In this document: positions 47,626-57,655 of the stretch, piece after piece | Position numbering within the stretch: the first letter of the stretch is position 1 | How the letters are laid out: each line of letters begins with the position of its first letter | Assembly: GCF_041429795.1 (NCBI RefSeq) | Contig: NZ_CP163424.1 | Coordinates: forward strand, 2,296,001-2,360,000 | Direction: 5' to 3' | DNA from: Algimonas porphyrae | GTDB lineage: Bacteria; Pseudomonadota; Alphaproteobacteria; Caulobacterales; Maricaulaceae | Length of the DNA: 64,000 nt | Notes under the pieces: generated by a model | The model's database searches: none | Told to the model about the DNA's origin: nothing | Seen by the model: the letters and a program-made list of their open reading frames with translations, nothing else | Position numbers and translations under genes: made by a program

Positions 47626-48393
47626 CTAAGCCAGCCGCGCGTCACGAATGATCGAAATCATGCGTCGGATTGCGGGAGTCAGACCCAGAAAGACGGCCTC
47701 ACCGATAATGAAGTGTCCGATATTGAGCTCTCTGGCCTGCGGAATGCGAGCGATCGGCACGACATTTTCGAACGTCAGCCCATGACCATAATGCACTTCC
47801 AGACCCGCCGCGTCGGCCAGCTGACCCCCGGTCTGCAGCTGCGCAAGGATCACATCCGCCTTGTCCTGATCGTTTTCATCGAGCGCATGGGCGTACGCCC
47901 CTGTGTGAAACTCGACTACCTCGGCGCGGGTACGCTGCGTTGCGTCGATCTGAATATCCTGCGCTTCGATGAACAGCGAGACCCGGCATCCCGCATCGGC
48001 CAGACGCGCGATCATCGGGACCAGACGGTTATGCTGCCCGGCAACATCCAGGCCGCCCTCGGTCGTACGTTCGGCGCGCCGTTCCGGTACGATGCAAGCC
48101 GCGTGTGGCTTCAGCCGTTCGGCAATGGCGACCATTTCCTCGGTCGCTGCCAGTTCCATATTCAGCGGCACATTGCGGTCCCGACACAGATCCGACAGCC
48201 GTTCCATATCAGCATCGGTGATATGACGGCGATCCTCACGCAAGTGAGCGGTGATGCCGTCGGCACCAGCCGTGATCGCCTGTTTTGCCGCGTCCAGCGG
48301 GTCAGGATGGTGACCGCCACGCGCATTGCGCAGGGTGGCGACGTGGTCGATATTCACGCCCAGCCGCAGGCCGCTGCCGCCGCGCCGCATCAT
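47626..48393 (-). CDS. pdxJ: Pyridoxine 5'-phosphate synthase
   Basis: Condenses aminoacetone phosphate and deoxyxylulose phosphate to give pyridoxine phosphate. 255 residues: [46 protein letters not shown] and [17 protein letters not shown] are diagnostic. The start overlaps the pyrE stop (ATGA). Confidence 0.97.
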   Translation of the reverse strand: MMRRGGSGLRLGVNIDHVATLRNARGGHHPDPLDAAKQAITAGADGITAHLREDRRHITDADMERLSDLCRDRNVPLNMELAATEEMVAIAERLKPHAACIVPERRAERTTEGGLDVAGQHNRLVPMIARLADAGCRVSLFIEAQDIQIDATQRTRAEVVEFHTGAYAHALDENDQDKADVILAQLQTGGQLADAAGLEVHYGHGLTFENVVPIARIPQARELNIGHFIIGEAVFLGLTPAIRRMISIIRDARLA

Positions 48394-48980
48394 GACAGGC
48401 CCCGACTGCCCGGCTTGATCGCCTCCATGCGCTGCAGCTCGGCGGGCAGATCATCCGGATCATAGTCGGGGAAGCGTTTTGCCGCGAGGCTGATGAGCGG
48501 CACACCGATATCGGCGTCACCGCCAGAGCGGTCGAAGATGCAGCAGCCAGCCACGACTTTGCCGCCTGCCTGCGTGATCGCCGCAATCGTTTCGCGCGAG
48601 GACAGACCCGTCGTGACGATGTCTTCGACCATCAGAACCGTTTGTCCCTGTTCCAGTGTAAAGCCGCGACGCAAGGTGAATTCACCGTCTTCGCGCTCCA
48701 TGTACAGCGATTCCAGACCGAGCTGCCGCGCCATTTCGTAGCCCGGAATCACGCCGCCCATGGCCGGCGCGATAATGATGTCCGGAAGGGTGTCGAGCGA
48801 ATCCCTGACCTTGTTCGCCAGCGCCGCACATAGCGTTGCCGTCAGAACCGGGTTCTTGAAGATCAGAGCCTTTTGCAGAAAGACTGGGCTGCGCCGACCA
48901 GACGACAGGATGAAATGCCCCTCCAGCAGGGCGCCCGCGTCCCGGAACATGTCCAGCACATCGTCAGTCGTCATTGTCAT
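48390..48980 (-). CDS. pyrE: Orotate phosphoribosyltransferase
   Basis: Makes OMP from orotate and PRPP in pyrimidine synthesis. 196 residues. [21 protein letters not shown], the PRPP region [17 protein letters not shown] and [19 protein letters not shown] (PRPP loop) are complete. The frame begins inside the end of rsh with a 17-base overlap. Confidence 0.96.
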   Translation of the reverse strand: MTMTTDDVLDMFRDAGALLEGHFILSSGRRSPVFLQKALIFKNPVLTATLCAALANKVRDSLDTLPDIIIAPAMGGVIPGYEMARQLGLESLYMEREDGEFTLRRGFTLEQGQTVLMVEDIVTTGLSSRETIAAITQAGGKVVAGCCIFDRSGGDADIGVPLISLAAKRFPDYDPDDLPAELQRMEAIKPGSRGLS

Positions 48981-51219
48981 CAGGTAGGTCTTTCTCGATT
49001 TGCGAGCGGCTGCGGTCTGCGGCGACCACGAAAGGCGATGTACGCAGCGCAGCGATGATGGCGAGCAGGTGGCGATTGTCGCGCACTTCGACGTCGAGCA
49101 CCATATCGAAGAAGGCCGGACTGCGCTGCAATGTCTTGATATTAATCAGGTTTCCTGAATTCTCGCCAATGATACGCGTGACGTCGGCCAGTGCGCCCGG
49201 CACATGTTCAACCGTCGCCGTGATGCGCGCCGTAGAAGCCGTTTTTTCGACCGTTCGCCGCCAGCCCAGATCGATCCAGACCTTGTTCTGATTGTCCGGC
49301 TTGTCCAGTTCCTCGCAGTCGATCGTATGGATATCGATCCCGCCACTGGCCGATTGTAGCCCCAAGATACGGTCGCCGGGTATGGGTGAGCAACAGGACT
49401 TCAGGTGCAATCCGACACCGGAGCGCAGCCCCTCCCCTTTGACATAAAGACGGACCGAGCGATCCGAAATCAGGTCGCGGTTTGCCATCTCGGCATCCGG
49501 ATCGCGGTCCTTGAGCGCCGGGAAAACGGCCATGATGAATTCGTTCATCGACAGATCGCCGCGCCCGAGCTGTTCATAGATGTCGCCGGCATCCGTGACG
49601 CCCAGCCGTTTGACCACATCGTCCAGTGCGATCTCTGTGAAGGTCTGACCCTCGCGGACGAAGGCGTGCTCGGCCAGCATCGCACCGATACGGCGGAATT
49701 CTTCGGCCTCTCCGTCGCGTGTCAGGCGGCGCAGGGCGGAGCGTGCCTTGCCCGTCACGACCATATTCTCCCAACCCTCCTGCGGCTCTGCCGTACCGCC
49801 GCGAATGATCTTCACAACGTCGCCGTTGCGCAGATGGGTCCGGAGCGGAACGTCGCGCCCATTGACGACCGCGCCGATACAGGTGTCGCCAACCTTGGTA
49901 TGGACAGCGTAAGCGAAATCGATCGGCGTCGCGCCACGCGGCAAGGAAATCAGATCGCCCTTGGGCGTGAAAGTGAAGACCTGATCAGCAAACATTTCCA
50001 GCTTGGCATGTTCAAGAAACTCCGCCGCGTCGCCGCTCTGTTCCATCATCTCCACCAGTGGGCGGATGCGTTTGAGCGGATCACCGCCTGACGCCTTGGC
50101 GCGTTCGGGATCATAGCCGTAAGCTTCATTCTTATAGGCCCAGTGAGCCGCGACGCCGCGTTGCGCGACGTCTTCCATGCGCTCCGTGCGGATCTGGATC
50201 TCGACGCGGCGATTATCCGGCATGCGGATGGTCGTGTGCAGCGACTGATACCCATTGGGTTTGGGCACGCTTATGAAATCCCTGAAGCGCGACGGGACTG
50301 CGCGATATTCCCGGTGCAGGATACCCAGCACCCGGTAGCAATCATCCTCCTGGTGCGTCAGAATGCGAAAGGCATAGAGGTCAGCGACATCGTCGAAGCT
50401 GATATTCTGGCGTTGCAGTTTTAACCAGATTGCAAAGGGGCGCTTTTCTCGTCCATAGATCCGGACCGTCATGGCGTGGTCGTCAAACAGGTCGCGAAAG
50501 GCGGTCGAGACTTCGCTGATGGCTTCGCCCTGCTCAGCACGCCAGTCCTCGAGGCGTCGCATAATGCCTTCATAGGCGCTAGCATTGAGGTGTTGGAATG
50601 ACAGATCTTCCAGTTCCGAGCAGATCCGGTCGATGCCGATCCGCCGCGCCAGCGGGGCGTAAATATCGAGTGTTTCGCGCGCAATCCGTTCGCGCGAGGC
50701 CTGCTTCGGATGGTATTGTAGTGTGCGCATATTATGCAGGCGGTCGCATAGCTTCACCATCAGCACGCGGACATCCTTGCTCATGGCGAGGACAAATTTC
50801 TGAAAGTTTTCCGCCTGTGCGCGTTCACGGGAGGCGGATGGGCTGAGCTCGAGCTGCGACAGCTTCGTCACCCCATCGACCAGATCGGCGATCTCCGGCG
50901 TGAACTGTTCTGCCAGCTCGTCGCGCGTGACGTCCGTATCTTCCAGCACATCATGCAGAAGCGCCGTGCAGATTGATGCGACATCCAGATGCAGGTTGGC
51001 GAGGATGCCGGCCACTTCGATCGGATGGGCGAAATAGGGATCACCGGAATGGCGCTTCTGCTCGCCATGCGCCTTGACGGTAAAAATATAGGCTTTGTTG
51101 ATCAGCCCTTCATCGGCGGAGGGATCATACGCCTTGACCCGCTCGACAAGCTCGAACTGGCGCAGATAACCCTGCTGGCCCGGCTGAGGCGCGGGCATGA
51201 TCGGCGTATGATCGTTCAC
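48964..51219 (-). CDS. Bifunctional (p)ppGpp synthetase/hydrolase Rsh
   Basis: The single RelA/SpoT homologue of Alphaproteobacteria, balancing alarmone synthesis and breakdown. 751 residues: HD hydrolase domain ([28 protein letters not shown]), synthetase domain ([13 protein letters not shown]...[29 protein letters not shown]), TGS ([28 protein letters not shown]) and a C-terminal ACT domain ([17 protein letters not shown]). The HD residues are intact, so hydrolysis is likely retained. It lies between rpoZ and pyrE. Confidence 0.95.
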   Translation of the reverse strand: MNDHTPIMPAPQPGQQGYLRQFELVERVKAYDPSADEGLINKAYIFTVKAHGEQKRHSGDPYFAHPIEVAGILANLHLDVASICTALLHDVLEDTDVTRDELAEQFTPEIADLVDGVTKLSQLELSPSASRERAQAENFQKFVLAMSKDVRVLMVKLCDRLHNMRTLQYHPKQASRERIARETLDIYAPLARRIGIDRICSELEDLSFQHLNASAYEGIMRRLEDWRAEQGEAISEVSTAFRDLFDDHAMTVRIYGREKRPFAIWLKLQRQNISFDDVADLYAFRILTHQEDDCYRVLGILHREYRAVPSRFRDFISVPKPNGYQSLHTTIRMPDNRRVEIQIRTERMEDVAQRGVAAHWAYKNEAYGYDPERAKASGGDPLKRIRPLVEMMEQSGDAAEFLEHAKLEMFADQVFTFTPKGDLISLPRGATPIDFAYAVHTKVGDTCIGAVVNGRDVPLRTHLRNGDVVKIIRGGTAEPQEGWENMVVTGKARSALRRLTRDGEAEEFRRIGAMLAEHAFVREGQTFTEIALDDVVKRLGVTDAGDIYEQLGRGDLSMNEFIMAVFPALKDRDPDAEMANRDLISDRSVRLYVKGEGLRSGVGLHLKSCCSPIPGDRILGLQSASGGIDIHTIDCEELDKPDNQNKVWIDLGWRRTVEKTASTARITATVEHVPGALADVTRIIGENSGNLINIKTLQRSPAFFDMVLDVEVRDNRHLLAIIAALRTSPFVVAADRSRSQIEKDLPDDNDD

Positions 51220-51246
51220 CGCACCAGCATAGAGGCGGACTCATGC

Positions 51247-51272
51247 AAAAGCCACCGGGCACACCCGATGGC
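51247..51272 (-). terminator. Hairpin terminator after rpoZ
   Basis: On the minus strand GCCATCGGG (51264-51272) pairs with CCCGGTGGC (51251-51259) around a 4-base loop and is followed by TTTT. It lies between rpoZ and rsh, so it may attenuate read-through from rpoZ into the rsh operon. Confidence 0.65.
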
Positions 51273-51300
51273 TTGGCAAAAAATCAGTCTGTCCGGACGG

Positions 51301-51678
51301 CTAGAAGCGGGTCGAACTGTCATTGTCGCGGTCACCCTGCAGGGCACGCAGCAGATCAGCTTCGGACATTTCGGCCTGTTTGCTTTCGCCATGCTCGAGC
51401 GCGAGAACCGGTGTCGCCTCTTCCGTCTCTTCATCCGGCATGTCATCATCCGTGATGACGCGTTGCAGGTTGGCGACGAGGCTTTCACGCAGATCGTCGA
51501 GATCGAGATTGCCGTCGGCCAGCTCGCGCAGCGACACGACGGGGGTCTTGTCGTTGTCGCGATCCACGGTCAGGCTCGCGCCTGCGGAAATGTTGCGGGA
51601 ACGGTGCGCAGCAAGGAGAACGAGGTCAAACCGGTTTGGAATCTTCTCGACGCAATCTTCAACGGTAACGCGGGCCAT
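51301..51678 (-). CDS. rpoZ: RNA polymerase omega subunit
   Basis: Omega stabilises the beta' subunit and forms part of a ppGpp site in proteobacteria. From ATG 51678 it is 125 residues: [33 protein letters not shown] is the conserved N-terminal fold, with an acidic tail. The upstream frame is not family-like. rpoZ next to rsh fits the link between ppGpp and RNA polymerase. Confidence 0.95.
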   Translation of the reverse strand: MARVTVEDCVEKIPNRFDLVLLAAHRSRNISAGASLTVDRDNDKTPVVSLRELADGNLDLDDLRESLVANLQRVITDDDMPDEETEEATPVLALEHGESKQAEMSEADLLRALQGDRDNDSSTRF

Positions 51679-51781
51679 GAGACTCTCTTGTAAAGAGGGA
51701 TAAACGGAATGCGGGCGTCTAATCGCGCAGACGCGTAAATGCAAGCATTGTGGTCAGGCGGAAGACCGCGAAAGGTGTGAC

Positions 51782-51827
51782 TTGTAGCAATCGCTACAGT
51801 CTGCTAGGGATGTAGCGATTGCTACAA
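51782..51827. promoter_or_regulatory. Double dyad operator upstream of the orphan membrane-protein gene
   Basis: TTGTAGCAATCGCTACA (51782-51798) recurs as its exact reverse complement TGTAGCGATTGCTACAA (51811-51827), 12 bases apart. Each arm is itself a dyad TGTAGC-N4-GCTACA, so there are two operators with centres 28 bp apart. The second ends eight bases before the ATG, next to the ribosome site AAGGAT. The form fits a TetR-type or similar dimeric regulator. None is encoded nearby. Confidence 0.85.
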
Positions 51828-51835
51828 GGATTATC

Positions 51836-52180
51836 ATGACCCTCTTCCGTATGTTTCTGTTCGCTATTCTGAGCGCTATCATCGTCTACACAGCCATTGT
51901 GATGATCAATCACGGGCCGAATCTGCTCCCCGTCTTCTTCAACGACATGCTCGCCATGGGCTGGCCGGGTCAGTTCAATCTCGATTTCATGACCTTCCTG
52001 ATGCTTTCGGCGATCTGGGTCGCCTGGCGCAACGGGTTTTCGCCGATGTCGTGGATTCTGGCTCTTCTGGCCTTTTTCGGCGGGATGCTGTTCCTGTCGG
52101 TCTATCTGCTGATCCTGACGTCACGGCATAAGGGAGACATGGCGACGATCCTGATGGGCCCGTCGCGAACGGGGTCCTAA
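51836..52180 (+). CDS. Small membrane protein, DUF2834-like
   Basis: A 114-residue protein with three hydrophobic spans (about 5-25, 48-64 and 71-93). NLDFMTFLMLSAIWVAWRNGFSP, then a glycine-rich span ending in LYLLIL-type residues (FLSVYLLILTSRHKGD), resembles DUF2834 membrane proteins. The match is from memory and not certain. AAGGAT precedes the ATG. It stands alone between divergent rpoZ and convergent divL (4 bases of overlap) and is controlled by the double operator just upstream. Confidence 0.6.
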   Translation: MTLFRMFLFAILSAIIVYTAIVMINHGPNLLPVFFNDMLAMGWPGQFNLDFMTFLMLSAIWVAWRNGFSPMSWILALLAFFGGMLFLSVYLLILTSRHKGDMATILMGPSRTGS

Positions 52181-54603
52181 CTCTCGACGACGGCGAACAG
52201 CTCCGGATGGGCGGCTTCGGTATTGGCTTCGCGCGGTAGATAACAGGTCACATGCGTGCCTTGATCCTCGACACTGTCCAGTTCGACCCAGCCCCCGTGA
52301 CGGTCGATTATACGCTGCACAAGCGTCAGTCCCAGCCCGACGCCTCCGCGGGAGCTTTCGAAGCTCTCGAAAACAGCTGACTGTTTTTCCAGCGGAATAC
52401 CGACGCCCGTATCCCGGACCCAGATCTTGACGCCGCCACCGGCTGAGCGTTCCGCACCCAGTTCGATCAAGCCGCCGGGCTTGGTAAAGCGCAGCGCATT
52501 GGTCAGCAGATTATAGACAACCTGCTTCATCCGCGTTTCATCGGCCCGGACGATACCGATATCGGTATCGCATTGCAGGTCCAGTGTGATGCGTGTGTCG
52601 TCAGCTTTGGTCGCGACATAGTCGAGCGAGTGGTCAAGCAAATCAAAGATATCGACATCGCCGAGTTCCAGATCGAGCTTGTCCGCTTCGATCGCGGCAA
52701 TATCGAGAATATCGTCGATCGCCTTGGCCAGATCCTCGGACGCACTCTGAATCGCAAAGACATATTCGCTCTGCTTGTCGCTCAGCTCCCCTGCCCCGCC
52801 ATTCTGCAGAAAGTCGGAATAGCCGGCTATCGTCGTCAACGGAGTTCGTAACTGATAGGAGACATGGGCGACAAATTCGCTTTTCATCCGGTCGGCTTCT
52901 TCCAGCGCTTCCGCACGTTCGACCAGGGCACGCTCGGTCTTGCGCGACGCGGTCACGTCGTCCCAGGCGATCAGTGTTGCCCCGTCCGGCAAGGGTCGTG
53001 ATAGCCAGCAGAGAATGCGTTCGTCAGATGTGATGATTTCTCCGTCGACATGGCGGCGGATTTCCGGATTAGGGTCCGTCGCCCGCGCTTTGAGATTGTC
53101 CCAAAATTCGGCATTGTGGTGCAGCGGGAAGCAGAGATCGATGATGTCTGAAAAGCGCGGATTGTCCTGCAGCATATCCTCTTCCAGATGCCACAGGTCA
53201 GCAAAGGCGGAATTATGCAGGCGCAGGCGTCCATCCGTACTGAAAACGGCAATGCCTTCGGTTAGCTTGTCAAGCGTCGCACGCTGCACATTGATCAGTG
53301 TGCCGAGCTGGCTCTTCAGCGTCATCTTGTCGGTCATGTCCGAGAACATCAGGCTGATACCACCCTCCGCGTCGCGCAGACGCACCACCCGGTAGAGATT
53401 GCCGTTCGGCAGATTCCAGGTCTCTTCCGGCACTTCGGTGGGCCAGTTTGTATAGAGCCCGAGTTCGCTTTTCTTCCAAGCGCGGTAATCCGATTGCGGC
53501 GGAAGCTGATCCGTTTCGCGCAACCGGTCCAACAGGGATGCGTGCGACGGGCTGGTCTGGAGCCAGACCGGATCGAGTTTGAACAGGGTAGTGAACGCCT
53601 CATTGAAACTGCGGAGTGTCTGGTCCGGCGCAAAGGAGATTACGGCTTCGCTCGTCTTGCCCAGCCACGCATCATGCGCAGCGACATGACGGTCCAGCGT
53701 CTGGCGCAGGCTTTCCGCTTCCGACGCGTCCATCGCCATGCCTGCAACACCGCCACTGACCGGAAACAGATCGATCTGCATCGCCATGCGCTTGCCACTG
53801 GCCGTGACGATCGGACGGACGGACGCTTTGGGCGAGCCTGTCTCCAACACGGACATCGCCTCGGACTGGGTCGTCGCATCGAGATGGAGTTGACGATGCA
53901 AGACATCATCCAGACCGCGCCCGCCGACAGCGTCGATATAGGCCGAATTCGCCCAGTTGATCCGGCGCATGCTGGACAGACGCCAGACCGGATGCGGTGC
54001 CCGGCTCATCATTTCGACAAAGGCGACGGGTTCAGCCTCCGCCATGGTGCGCGATGTCTCGAAGCGCGAAATCGCCTTGCGTTCATCCTCACCCCGGATC
54101 GATGCATCCTGCAGCCACAGAACGACCTGCGCGCCCGCCACGCGGCCATCCGCCTCGATGATATTGCCTTCCGGCAACAGGATCGTCGTCGAAAAGGGCT
54201 CTCCCTCATTGCGGAGCGCGCCGAGCAAGGTACGCAGGGTCGGTCGTTTCGGGTCATCCGTAATCAGATCGAGGTCCGCCAGCCCGGATAGAACCCGCAT
54301 CGCCGTGTCGCCGAAACCGCCCGGTTCGGACATGCGCATCATGGACGCCAGCGCTGCAGGGCTGCCAAAGACGCGAGGCTGTCCGAAGTCCGTCTCCCGG
54401 CCGACCGTCGCCTCGTCCCAGACGAGAACCAGTCCCGGATAGGCTCCGAACACGCCATCATATTGGCCGATCTGACGATCGAGATCCTTGGCTTTACCCT
54501 TCCAGCGCTTTTCGGACCGGTTGATGCGCCCCAGAATAACCAGCAGGATCAACCCCATGGCCAGCGCCAGCGCGACGGAGACCGCGGATATGGCCAGATT
54601 CAT
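52177..54603 (-). CDS. divL: DivL-type sensor kinase with Tyr in place of the H-box His
   Basis: From ATG 54603 the protein has 808 residues: one N-terminal membrane span (about 5-25), three to four PAS-like modules (roughly 50-160, 215-300, 315-430 and 445-560), then DHp and ATPase domains. The H-box reads FVAHVSYQLRTPLTTI with Tyr583 (codon 52855-52857) where histidine is usual. This is the hallmark of Caulobacter DivL, which senses DivK and modulates CckA-CtrA rather than phosphorylating by histidine. N (NLLTNALRF), G1 (DTGVGIP) and G2 (GVGLGL) boxes are intact. It ends convergently with the membrane protein gene. Confidence 0.9.
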   Translation of the reverse strand: MNLAISAVSVALALAMGLILLVILGRINRSEKRWKGKAKDLDRQIGQYDGVFGAYPGLVLVWDEATVGRETDFGQPRVFGSPAALASMMRMSEPGGFGDTAMRVLSGLADLDLITDDPKRPTLRTLLGALRNEGEPFSTTILLPEGNIIEADGRVAGAQVVLWLQDASIRGEDERKAISRFETSRTMAEAEPVAFVEMMSRAPHPVWRLSSMRRINWANSAYIDAVGGRGLDDVLHRQLHLDATTQSEAMSVLETGSPKASVRPIVTASGKRMAMQIDLFPVSGGVAGMAMDASEAESLRQTLDRHVAAHDAWLGKTSEAVISFAPDQTLRSFNEAFTTLFKLDPVWLQTSPSHASLLDRLRETDQLPPQSDYRAWKKSELGLYTNWPTEVPEETWNLPNGNLYRVVRLRDAEGGISLMFSDMTDKMTLKSQLGTLINVQRATLDKLTEGIAVFSTDGRLRLHNSAFADLWHLEEDMLQDNPRFSDIIDLCFPLHHNAEFWDNLKARATDPNPEIRRHVDGEIITSDERILCWLSRPLPDGATLIAWDDVTASRKTERALVERAEALEEADRMKSEFVAHVSYQLRTPLTTIAGYSDFLQNGGAGELSDKQSEYVFAIQSASEDLAKAIDDILDIAAIEADKLDLELGDVDIFDLLDHSLDYVATKADDTRITLDLQCDTDIGIVRADETRMKQVVYNLLTNALRFTKPGGLIELGAERSAGGGVKIWVRDTGVGIPLEKQSAVFESFESSRGGVGLGLTLVQRIIDRHGGWVELDSVEDQGTHVTCYLPREANTEAAHPELFAVVES

Positions 54604-54730
54604 GTCGATCACATTCAGAGGCACAGCCTGTTTCCCGGCTCCCAGCTTGGTACGACCCCACGCCCGCACACTCTCTCACATCCTGCCTTCGTTAGCGGGA
54701 CGGACGGTCAGTGAAAAGGCGCAAGCGCGC

Positions 54731-56071
54731 TTAAAGCGCGGCTTTCTCGACCACAGCAACCAGTTCGTCGACCGCAGCCGAAACAAGCGACTGATCCTCG
54801 CCTTCGGCCATGACCCGGATTTTCGGTTCAGTGCCGGATGCGCGAACCAGAACCCGGCCGCCCTCTCCCAGATCGGCATCGACGCGCCGGATCGCCGCCT
54901 GAACCTCTGGCTGCTCCATCGGAGACGCCCCCGAATAACGGACATTGCGCATGATCTGCGGATAGGCGTCGAACAGATGAAGATAATGCTCGCTGGTTTG
55001 CCCGGACCGGACCAGACCTGACAAGATCATCAGCGCGGCCAGGCTGCCATCACCTGTGACAGCATAATCCGTCATCAACAGATGACCGGAGGGTTCTCCA
55101 CCCAGATTGGCGCCGAGTTCATACATGCGGGCCGCGACATGGCGGTCTCCAACTGGCGTCCGGTCCAGGCGCAGACCCTGCTGTACGAGGTAACGTTCGA
55201 GCCCGAGATTTGACATGACGGTCGAGACGACGGCGTCACTCTTCAAGGTCCCCGCATTTTTCCAGTCGGTTGCCAGCCGCGCGATAATCTGATCGCCATC
55301 GACCTCTTGACCGGTCCGGTCCATCAGGATCAATCGATCCGCATCGCCGTCCAGCGCAATCCCGATATCGGCCTCATGAGCGATGACAGATTTGGACAAG
55401 GCTTCGGTATGGGTGGAGCCGCAGTCGAGATTGATGTTGCGGCCGTTAGGTTCGACCCCGATCAACACCGGCTCGACGCCGAGTTTGCGTAGCGCCTTCG
55501 GAAAGGCCTGAAAGGCCGCGCCGTGGGCGGCATCGACGACAAGCTTCAGCCCGGCGAGCGATTGCACACCGGTCGACTGAAACGCCTCGACAAGGCCGTC
55601 GACATAGGCACCTGCGCCCTCGACTGAACCGTGATCCCGCCCCGGGACCAGAGCCGGGTCGAGCCCGTCACTCATCGCGGTTTCGATCAGCGTCTCGATC
55701 GCGTCCTGGGCGGCATCGGAAATCTTGCGACCGTCGGGCCCGAACAGTTTGACGCCATTATCCTGCCAGGGATTGTGCGAGGCCGTGATCATCAAGCCGA
55801 AATGGGCGGAATGGAGTGGAACGGCGGCTGCGGTCGCTGGAGTCGGCAGTATACCGAGCGAGGCCACATTCACGCCCTGCCGCAGCAGGCCGCGCATCAA
55901 GGCCCGTCGCACCCAGTCACCGGATTCGCGCGTATCCTGTCCAATGACGCCGAGCGATCCATCGCCGAAATGCGCGCCGATGGCCTGCGCCAGACGTTCG
56001 AGAGAAGCTTCGCTTAACTTACCTTCGCCAGCCCGTCCGCGAATACCGTCCGTGCCAAAATAGTTCGCCAT
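54731..56071 (-). CDS. glmM: Phosphoglucosamine mutase
   Basis: Converts glucosamine-6-P to glucosamine-1-P for UDP-GlcNAc and so feeds peptidoglycan and LPS. 446 residues from ATG 56071. MANYFGTDGIRG at the start, the phosphoserine loop ITASHNPWQDNGVKLF, the metal loop DGDADRLI and the sugar loop GEPSGH are clear. C-terminal RVLVRASGTEPKIRVM binds phosphate. It follows manC by one base. Confidence 0.97.
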   Translation of the reverse strand: MANYFGTDGIRGRAGEGKLSEASLERLAQAIGAHFGDGSLGVIGQDTRESGDWVRRALMRGLLRQGVNVASLGILPTPATAAAVPLHSAHFGLMITASHNPWQDNGVKLFGPDGRKISDAAQDAIETLIETAMSDGLDPALVPGRDHGSVEGAGAYVDGLVEAFQSTGVQSLAGLKLVVDAAHGAAFQAFPKALRKLGVEPVLIGVEPNGRNINLDCGSTHTEALSKSVIAHEADIGIALDGDADRLILMDRTGQEVDGDQIIARLATDWKNAGTLKSDAVVSTVMSNLGLERYLVQQGLRLDRTPVGDRHVAARMYELGANLGGEPSGHLLMTDYAVTGDGSLAALMILSGLVRSGQTSEHYLHLFDAYPQIMRNVRYSGASPMEQPEVQAAIRRVDADLGEGGRVLVRASGTEPKIRVMAEGEDQSLVSAAVDELVAVVEKAAL

Positions 56072-56072
56072 G

Positions 56073-57137
56073 TCAGAGCATGTCCTCACGCTGGTCGGCC
56101 TTCAGCCGGGTCACAATGGATTTGACATCCTGCGCGGCATCGAGGTTCACGACGAGAATCCGCCCGTCCCGGACAATGACACCGACATTGTCGAGACCGA
56201 CCAGTGCGACAAGAGGACCATCCGTGTCAATCAGGCTCCGATGGCTGCCCTGCGAATAGCCGTCACCAAAGATCACACTGTCATCGCCTGCGGCATGAAG
56301 ATCGCGGTATGCCCGGAAGCTGCCAATGTCGCGCCAGCCCAGATCGCAGGGCAGGACCGCGCCTTTGCTTGTCCGTTCCATCAGCGCGATGTCGATCGGT
56401 TCGGGTTTGCAGCGTGCGAATGCCTGTGGCTCCAGCGCGATCACGGCACCGTTGCGCGTCGCATTGACATAGGCCTTGCGCGCCGGATTGGCGCAATCGT
56501 TTGCCAGTGTCAGCATTTCCTCGATCACCAGTGATGGCTTGAACAGGAATATCCCGCTATTCCAGTGATAGCCGCCGGTTTCCAGCCAGCCCCGCGCCGT
56601 GGCTTCGTCCGGTTTTTCCCGGAAGCTCTCGATCTGGAAAAGCCCCGCATCGATCGGCTGGCCCTGTTGAATATAGCCGAACCCTGTCGCCGGATAATCC
56701 GGCGTCATACCGAAAGTGACATGATGACCGGCAGCCGCAATCGGGGCGGCGCGTAGCACGGCTTCGCGAAAGGCGTCGGGGCGTTCGATCACATGATCTG
56801 CGGGTGCGAGCAGCATCAACGCATCCGGGTCTGTCGCCATGACATGCATCGCTGCCGCCATGGCACAGGGCCCGGTATTGCGACCTTCAGGTTCAACCAG
56901 AATCTCGCCGTGGTCCGGCACCTGAGTCTGGATCTGGTCGACATGCGACGCGTTGCAGATGAAGGCTGGCGGCAGAAACTCCGGCCCAGACATCCGGTCG
57001 GCGGTTTCCTGAATCATCGTCCGATCGCCCGAGAGGGCCAGGAATTGTTTGGCCTCGGCCTGTCGCGAGAGCGGCCAGAGCCGGCTCCCCGCACCACCGC
57101 TCAGAATGACTGGAAGTATTTGGCTATAATGTCCCAT
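56073..57137 (-). CDS. manC: Mannose-1-phosphate guanylyltransferase
   Basis: Makes GDP-mannose for surface polysaccharide or glycans. 354 residues, with the nucleotidyl loop LPVILSGGAGSRLWPLSRQAEAKQF, LLAPADHVI, and NSGIFLFKP. A C-terminal cupin (isomerase domain) is absent, so it is the single-function form. It precedes glmM by one base. A 16-bp tandem repeat lies upstream. Confidence 0.93.
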   Translation of the reverse strand: MGHYSQILPVILSGGAGSRLWPLSRQAEAKQFLALSGDRTMIQETADRMSGPEFLPPAFICNASHVDQIQTQVPDHGEILVEPEGRNTGPCAMAAAMHVMATDPDALMLLAPADHVIERPDAFREAVLRAAPIAAAGHHVTFGMTPDYPATGFGYIQQGQPIDAGLFQIESFREKPDEATARGWLETGGYHWNSGIFLFKPSLVIEEMLTLANDCANPARKAYVNATRNGAVIALEPQAFARCKPEPIDIALMERTSKGAVLPCDLGWRDIGSFRAYRDLHAAGDDSVIFGDGYSQGSHRSLIDTDGPLVALVGLDNVGVIVRDGRILVVNLDAAQDVKSIVTRLKADQREDML

Positions 57138-57179
57138 GCGCGGGTCTTATGAGTGCGGCGTGAAATAACCGTGAAAATC

Positions 57180-57258
57180 GATCAGCCACCCTTGGGACCA
57201 GCCACCCTTAGGATCAACCACCCTTGGGATCAGCCGTTCTTGGATCAGCCGCCTAAGG
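57180..57258. repeat. 16-bp tandem repeat, five imperfect copies
   Basis: GATCAGCCACCCTTGG (57180-57195) is followed by near copies at 57196-57211, 57212-57227, 57228-57242 (one base shorter) and 57243-57258. The last copy overlaps the end and stop codon of the TonB-like gene, the rest lies in the gap before manC. Copies 1-3 differ by one or two bases; copies 4-5 are more diverged. Confidence 0.85.
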
Positions 57259-57655
57259 AGACGTCGCCCAGACGGTAACGCACCAGAACCCGGCAATCGG
57301 TCAACCCGCCTGAAGCCGGAGGCTCGAAGCGCCACTTGGCGGCAGCGCGCTCGGCGGACCGTTCGAACAGACCAACCGGCAGGGCACGCTGCGCCTTCAC
57401 ATCGGCGATCGTCCCGTCAGCCGCCACATCCAGCCGCAGCAGGACCCAGCCCTGTCGCCCGGTCCGGAACGCACGGCTGGGATATTCCGGCAGGTCCAGA
57501 TCGATGGCCGCCAGCGCTTCGCCGCCAATGCAGTCATCCGGATCGGCATAGCCCTTCACATAGGGATCAGGCGGATATTGGCTTTGTGGATGAAAGACCT
57601 GCGTTGAGCCACAGGCCACCAGAAGCAGCGCGGCTGGCAGACAGAGCGCTCTCAT
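57245..57655 (-). CDS. Lipoprotein with TonB-like C-terminal domain
   Basis: A 136-residue protein. The leader LCLPAALLLVACGST is a good lipobox (Cys15). The rest forms a TonB C-terminal fold: LPEYPSRAFRTGRQGWVLLRLDVAADGTIADVKAQRALPVG then FERSAERAAAKWRFEPP. It lacks the transmembrane anchor and proline linker of a true TonB, so it is probably not an energy transducer. Its start overlaps the HPr stop (ATGA), tying it to the PTS genes. Confidence 0.75.
   Translation of the reverse strand: MRALCLPAALLLVACGSTQVFHPQSQYPPDPYVKGYADPDDCIGGEALAAIDLDLPEYPSRAFRTGRQGWVLLRLDVAADGTIADVKAQRALPVGLFERSAERAAAKWRFEPPASGGLTDCRVLVRYRLGDVSLGG

Noticed and set aside
54710-54745. GCGC-rich palindrome after glmM
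   Set aside because: Short self-complementary run without a good T-tract; not called as a terminator.
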